DNA of 6,955 bases, taken from Acidisphaera sp035272265 (lineage in GTDB: Bacteria > Pseudomonadota > Alphaproteobacteria > Acetobacterales > Acetobacteraceae). Numbering within the stretch: the stretch's first letter is position 1; the number at the start of each line of letters is the position of its first letter. Below the pieces are notes generated by a model. The model saw nothing but the letters and a program-made list of their open reading frames with translations, searched no databases and was not told the origin of the DNA. This document shows positions 5,301 to 6,955 of this stretch, one piece after another. Made by a program: the position numbers and the translations under genes. Location: positions 1 through 6,955 of the forward strand of contig DATEQV010000485.1 in the NCBI GenBank assembly GCA_035272265.1, written 5' to 3'.

Positions 5301-6955
5301 CAGCGACAGCGCGTAGCCGAGATCGGTGTGCGCCCACGCGTCGTCCGGCTTGAGTGCCACCACCGTGCGGCAGCACGCGATCGCGTCGTCGTAGCGCCGC
5401 AGGCCGCGCAGGGCGGCGCCGAGGTGTTTGTGCGCGTCCGCATAGTCCGGCCGCAGCGCGATGGCGCGTCGGTAGCACGTCACCGCCTCGGTCAGACGGC
5501 CCAGTTCCGCCAGCGCGACGCCGAGGTTGTGGTGCATCTCCGCATCGTTCGGGCTGCGGCGGAGCGCCCGGACGATCATCTCGGCGGCGAGATCGAACCG
5601 TCCCCGCTGGCCGGCGATGATGCCGAGATGATGCAGCGCGCCTGCGTGCTCGGGCGCGGCGGTGAGAACCTGCCGATAAAAGCTTTCCGCTTCGTCCAGA
5701 TGCCCCATCGCATGACGCCGGCGCGCTGTGGCGTCGAGCGCGGCGGGGACTTCATGCGGGGTGGGGCTGGTGGCGAACCGGTCCGGCGCCGAACTCTCGG
5801 CGGCACGGCGCAGGTCGCGCGCGACCTCGGCCACCACCGCGTCCCAGTCGCCCGGCCGGGGCTGTCGGTAGATGCGCAGCGCCGGGTACCAGGGGCTGTC
5901 GGTCCGACCCACGAGCCAGCGCCAGCACGCGTCGACACGGTCCAGCATCCAGACCGGCTTGCCGAGCGCCCCGGCCAGATGGACGACCGCGGTATCGACG
6001 GTGATGACAAGGTCGAGATTGGCGATCAGCGCCGCGGTGTCGGCGAAGTCGTCCATCTCGCCCATGACGTCGATCAGTGGGAAGGACGCGGGCGCGGCGG
6101 GGCCGCCTTTCTGCAGGCTGAAGAACCGCACGCCTTGCAGGTCGAACAGCGGGGCCAGACGTTCGGGCGCTATGGAACGGCAACGGTCGGTCAGCGAGGC
6201 GATCGGGTCGTCCGGGCGGGGATTGCCGGCCCATGCGACGCCGACGCGCAGGCCCTCGCCCGGCATCGCCGCGATGCGCCGTCGCCACGTGCCCGCCTGC
6301 GCGGGATCGGCAAGCAGGTACGGGATCGACGCCGGGATCGTCGCCAGCGTGGTGCCGAACGCGAGCGGCAGGCTCAGCATCGGACAATGCAGGTCGATCG
6401 GCGGCGCATCGCTTTCGTCCGAAACGACCTGATCGACGCCGGGCAGCGTGCGGAGCAGGCGGAGGAGCGGGGACGGCGCCTGCACGATCACGCGGAACCC
6501 GCGTGACGCGGCCAGGGTCGCGTAGCGGCAGAACTGCAGGACGTCGCCGAATCCCTGCTCGGCTTCGATCAGCAGCGTGCGCCCGTCGGCAGCCTTGCCC
6601 TGCCATAGCGGGGCGATGTCCAGCTGCGGCTGGCTGCCAACCTTGCGCCACCGCCATTCGAGCTCCGGCCATGCCGCCGGCAGGTCACCCAGCGCCAGCA
6701 GGGCGAACGCCAGATGGCAATGCGCGTCCGCATGGTCCGGGCTGAGCGCGATCACCCGCTCGTAGCAGGCGACCGCCTCGTCCAGGCGCCGTTGCATGTG
6801 CAGCTCGATGCCGAGATCGAACCAGGTCGCCGCGTCGTCGGGCCGGAGCGTGACGACGCGGCGGTAGCAGTCCGACGCCGCCGCCCGGTCCTCCTGGTGA
6901 CGCAGCAGGTCGCCCAGGTGCTTGTGCGCGTCCGGCGAGTCCGGCCGGAGTGCGG
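2361..6955 (-). CDS. Giant TPR-glycosyltransferase with three tandem TPR-GT modules (5' end outside window)
   Basis: One open frame runs from the right edge to a TGA at 2361-2363, giving at least 1530 residues. The Met at 6797 is internal, because TPR sequence continues upstream of it to the edge. Order from the visible N-terminus: partial TPR array, GT domain A (6587-5808); TPR array B (5750-4947), GT domain B (4880-4089); TPR array C (4028-3228), GT domain C (3161-2385). Each GT domain has an AEQGFGD-(V/T)-LQFCRY motif, as in the GxGD site of GT9 heptosyltransferases. Each also has a WAGN segment, a downstream RS, and VDTA(V)xHLAG(A/S)LGKPVW, the nucleotide-sugar side motif of GT9. TPRs probably bind the acceptor, as in O-GlcNAc transferases. 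Sugar and target are unknown. No signal peptide can be judged. Linkers between modules are about 20 residues and rich in Pro and Ala. Related proteins usually have a single GT domain. Domain calls are firm; enzymatic activity is inferred. Confidence 0.9.
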   Translation of the reverse strand, partial: ALRPDSPDAHKHLGDLLRHQEDRAAASDCYRRVVTLRPDDAATWFDLGIELHMQRRLDEAVACYERVIALSPDHADAHCHLAFALLALGDLPAAWPELEWRWRKVGSQPQLDIAPLWQGKAADGRTLLIEAEQGFGDVLQFCRYATLAASRGFRVIVQAPSPLLRLLRTLPGVDQVVSDESDAPPIDLHCPMLSLPLAFGTTLATIPASIPYLLADPAQAGTWRRRIAAMPGEGLRVGVAWAGNPRPDDPIASLTDRCRSIAPERLAPLFDLQGVRFFSLQKGGPAAPASFPLIDVMGEMDDFADTAALIANLDLVITVDTAVVHLAGALGKPVWMLDRVDACWRWLVGRTDSPWYPALRIYRQPRPGDWDAVVAEVARDLRRAAESSAPDRFATSPTPHEVPAALDATARRRHAMGHLDEAESFYRQVLTAAPEHAGALHHLGIIAGQRGRFDLAAEMIVRALRRSPNDAEMHHNLGVALAELGRLTEAVTCYRRAIALRPDYADAHKHLGAALRGLRRYDDAIACCRTVVALKPDDAWAHTDLGYALSLSARLDEAAAALRTALELRPDFPEALNNLGNVMLESGEGDAAVAAYRQALALRPDYVEAHNNLGVAFWRTRRAPGEEAACYRRAISLKPDGAEAHYNLGQALLAQGDMPAGWQEFEWRWLTQDLRPAVRNFAQPQWLGEAAEGRTLLIHAEQGFGDTLQFCRYAPLAAARGLRVILGVPQPLVRLLGTLAGVDQVCADTAGLPEFDLHSPMLSLPLAFRTTLATIPADVPYLHADPAQAAAWAARIAAAAQPCHNGPGLRVGIVWAGNARLHQPTASLIDRRRSIDPQLLAPLADIPGIRFFSLQKDGPAAPAGFPLIDLMGEMGDFADTAALIANLDLVVSVDTAVAHLAGALGKPVWLLDRYDACWRWLVGRTDSPWYPALRIYRQPRPGDWETVVAEVARDLRHAAAGTAARPPATPPTPREAPESLFAAALRHHAAGRLDDAERSYRELLAIDPRHAGALHRLGVIAGQKGRPDLAAGLIGDAIRLRPDDPEAHHNRAVALRAIGRLDDAVAAWRTAVALRPDYADAHQDLGYALYLLGRLDEATESLRTAVALRPDSADAHNDLGNLLSKQGDWDAAIACYRRAVALRPDFADAYNNLGHPLWEMGERDEAVACHRRAIALRPDYPEAHTNLGVALRAQWRLDEAVASHRRAIALRPDYAEAHTDLALALLARGDLPAGWAEFEWRWRTEKLRAGRRAFAQPQWRGDAAEGRTLLIHAEQGFGDTLQFCRYAPLAAARGLRVILQVPRPLVRLLGTLAGVDRVLAEEDELPAFALQCPVMSLPLAFGTTLDTIPAAIPYLHADPAQAAAWAARVPSMAGQTLRVGLVWAGNPRVHQRDALWADRRRSMAPERLQPLCGVSGVRLFSLQKDGPAAPESFPLIDVMGEMTDFADTAALIANLDLVISVDTAVAHLAGSLGKPVWLLARDAACWRWLDRRADSPWYPAMRIYRQPRPGDWDAVVAEVAGDLFRLAAAA
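2385..3161 (-). other. GT9-like glycosyltransferase domain C (C-terminal copy)
   Basis: HAEQGFGDTLQFCRY (Asp of GFGD at bases 3117-3119), MSLPLAFGTTLDTIP, LVWAGNP, RRRSMAPERL, LFSLQK, and SVDTAVAHLAGSLGKPVW (Asp at 2568-2570) are all present. It is the most divergent copy. Where A and B have LLDR(V/Y)DACWRWLVGRTD or close to it, C has LLARDAACWRWLDRRAD, so two aspartates are lost and charge is moved. The protein ends 7 residues after this domain (FRLAAAA). Confidence 0.8.
3228..4028 (-). repeat. TPR array C (seven repeats plus capping half-repeat)
   Basis: Seven TPRs begin at about 4028, 3923, 3821, 3719, 3617, 3515 and 3413, followed by a half-repeat (AHTDLALALLARGDLPAGW) and the FEWRW cap. 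Every repeat after the first is exactly 34 residues. It has the same number of repeats as array B, but the best-matching repeats are out of register (C4 with B5, C5 with B6, C6 with B7). This points to gain and loss of single repeats after module duplication. Confidence 0.93.
4089..4880 (-). other. GT9-like glycosyltransferase domain B
   Basis: It has the same motif order as the other two copies: HAEQGFGDTLQFCRY (Asp of GFGD at bases 4836-4838), LSLPLAFRTTLATIP, IVWAGNA, RRRSIDPQ, FFSLQK, and SVDTAVAHLAGALGKPVW (Asp at 4272-4274). It closes with CWRWLVGRTDSPWYP. It carries a small insertion (AAQPCHNGP) before the IVWAGN strand. It shows 100 identities over 133 aligned residues with domain C, about 75% by hand. 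No motif is broken. Confidence 0.8.
4947..5750 (-). repeat. TPR array B (seven repeats plus capping half-repeat)
   Basis: Seven consecutive TPRs, nearly all 34 residues (102 bp), start at about 5750, 5645, 5543, 5441, 5339, 5237 and 5135. The closing half-repeat follows (AHYNLGQALLAQGDMPAGW) with the FEWRW cap. The first repeat is degenerate. The seventh has one extra residue (RRAPGEEAACYRR in place of the usual spacing) between its two helices. Consensus positions (LG, A, Y/C, LRPD) are kept. Such an array forms a right-handed superhelix used for binding protein or peptide partners. Confidence 0.93.
5808..6587 (-). other. GT9-like glycosyltransferase domain A
   Basis: About 260 residues with a GT-B-like motif set. 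EAEQGFGDVLQFCRY lies at the N-terminal end (Asp of GFGD at bases 6543-6545), then LSLPLAFGTTLATIP, VAWAGNP, CRSIAPERL and FFSLQK, and finally TVDTAVVHLAGALGKPVW (Asp at 5994-5996). It closes with CWRWLVGRTDSPWYP. All motifs are intact. In the C-terminal half (133 aligned residues) it shares 112 with domain B by hand count, about 84%. Confidence 0.8.
6648..6955 (-). repeat. TPR array A (partial, continues beyond window)
   Basis: Reading from the right edge there is the end of one repeat (ALRPDS) and then two full 34-residue TPRs. The first contains DAHKHLG and ends LRPDD. The second contains TWFDLG and ends ALSPDH. A closing half-repeat follows (HCHLAFALLALGDLPAAW), then the ELEWRW cap that precedes every GT domain here. 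Positions match the TPR consensus: Leu-Gly in helix A, Ala and Tyr or Cys in helix B, and Pro near the end. The number of repeats further upstream is unknown. Confidence 0.9.

Larger units (their letters stand above)
2361..6955 (-). repeat. Tandem direct repeat of a ~1.7-kb TPR-GT module (one partial, two full units)
   Basis: Unit C is 2361-4028, unit B is 4029-5750, and the visible part of unit A is 5751-6955. Equivalent points are 1704-1722 bp apart. For example, an identical 23-base stretch encoding ALIANLDL on the minus strand occurs at 2584-2606, 4288-4310 and 6010-6032. A 24-base stretch is shared by A (6054-6077) and C (2628-2651). Within each unit there is a second, 102-bp period from the TPRs. 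The similarity is strongest in the GT parts. Confidence 0.9.

Noticed and set aside
4488..6506. Long plus-strand open frame (672 codons)
   Set aside because: It is also antisense to TPR and GT coding sequence, with low-complexity Arg-rich composition and no convincing start signal or family motif.
6795..6797. ATG at 6797 (minus) as the start of the TPR-GT gene
   Set aside because: The upstream codons to the window edge encode two more in-register TPRs without a stop, so the Met is internal, in the middle of a TPR array.
2361..6955. Three separate adjacent genes in place of one fused gene
   Set aside because: No stop or frameshift lies at either module border and the linkers read through in the same frame. 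I see no sign that separate starts are needed.

Overview
The window is very GC-rich, and its genes have the look of an alphaproteobacterium. The citrate synthase and the TPR-glycosyltransferase style both suggest Rhodospirillales or Acetobacteraceae, but this is inferred from protein character and is not a proven placement. No tRNA, rRNA, CRISPR array, IS element or phage gene is visible.

Layout. At the left edge is the 3' part of a CHAD-domain gene (+, 1-674), which enters from outside the window. A spacer of about 360 bp follows (675-1037). It holds a convincing 43-aa single-pass membrane microprotein (+, 754-885) whose Shine-Dalgarno sequence lies in the 3' arm of a perfect GC hairpin, and then the presumed promoter region of gltA. 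The gltA gene (+, 1038-2345) encodes a complete type II citrate synthase, the entry enzyme of the TCA cycle. Only 15 bp separate its stop from the stop of the convergent next gene.

The remaining two thirds (minus strand, 2361 to beyond 6955) is one uninterrupted reading frame of at least 1530 residues whose start lies outside the window. It is built from three tandem modules. Each module is a tetratricopeptide (TPR) array followed by a GT-B / GT9-like (heptosyltransferase-like) glycosyltransferase domain. The two complete arrays each have seven full repeats plus a capping half-repeat. The module period is about 1.70-1.72 kb. The glycosyltransferase parts remain 75-84% identical in the regions aligned by hand, and short DNA stretches are identical in all three copies.

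The genes do not form an obvious pathway. gltA is housekeeping, CHAD proteins are linked to polyphosphate, and the giant protein probably glycosylates a protein or surface polymer using TPRs to bind its substrate. The triple TPR-GT polypeptide is the most unusual item. The hairpin-masked microprotein is the second thing worth following.
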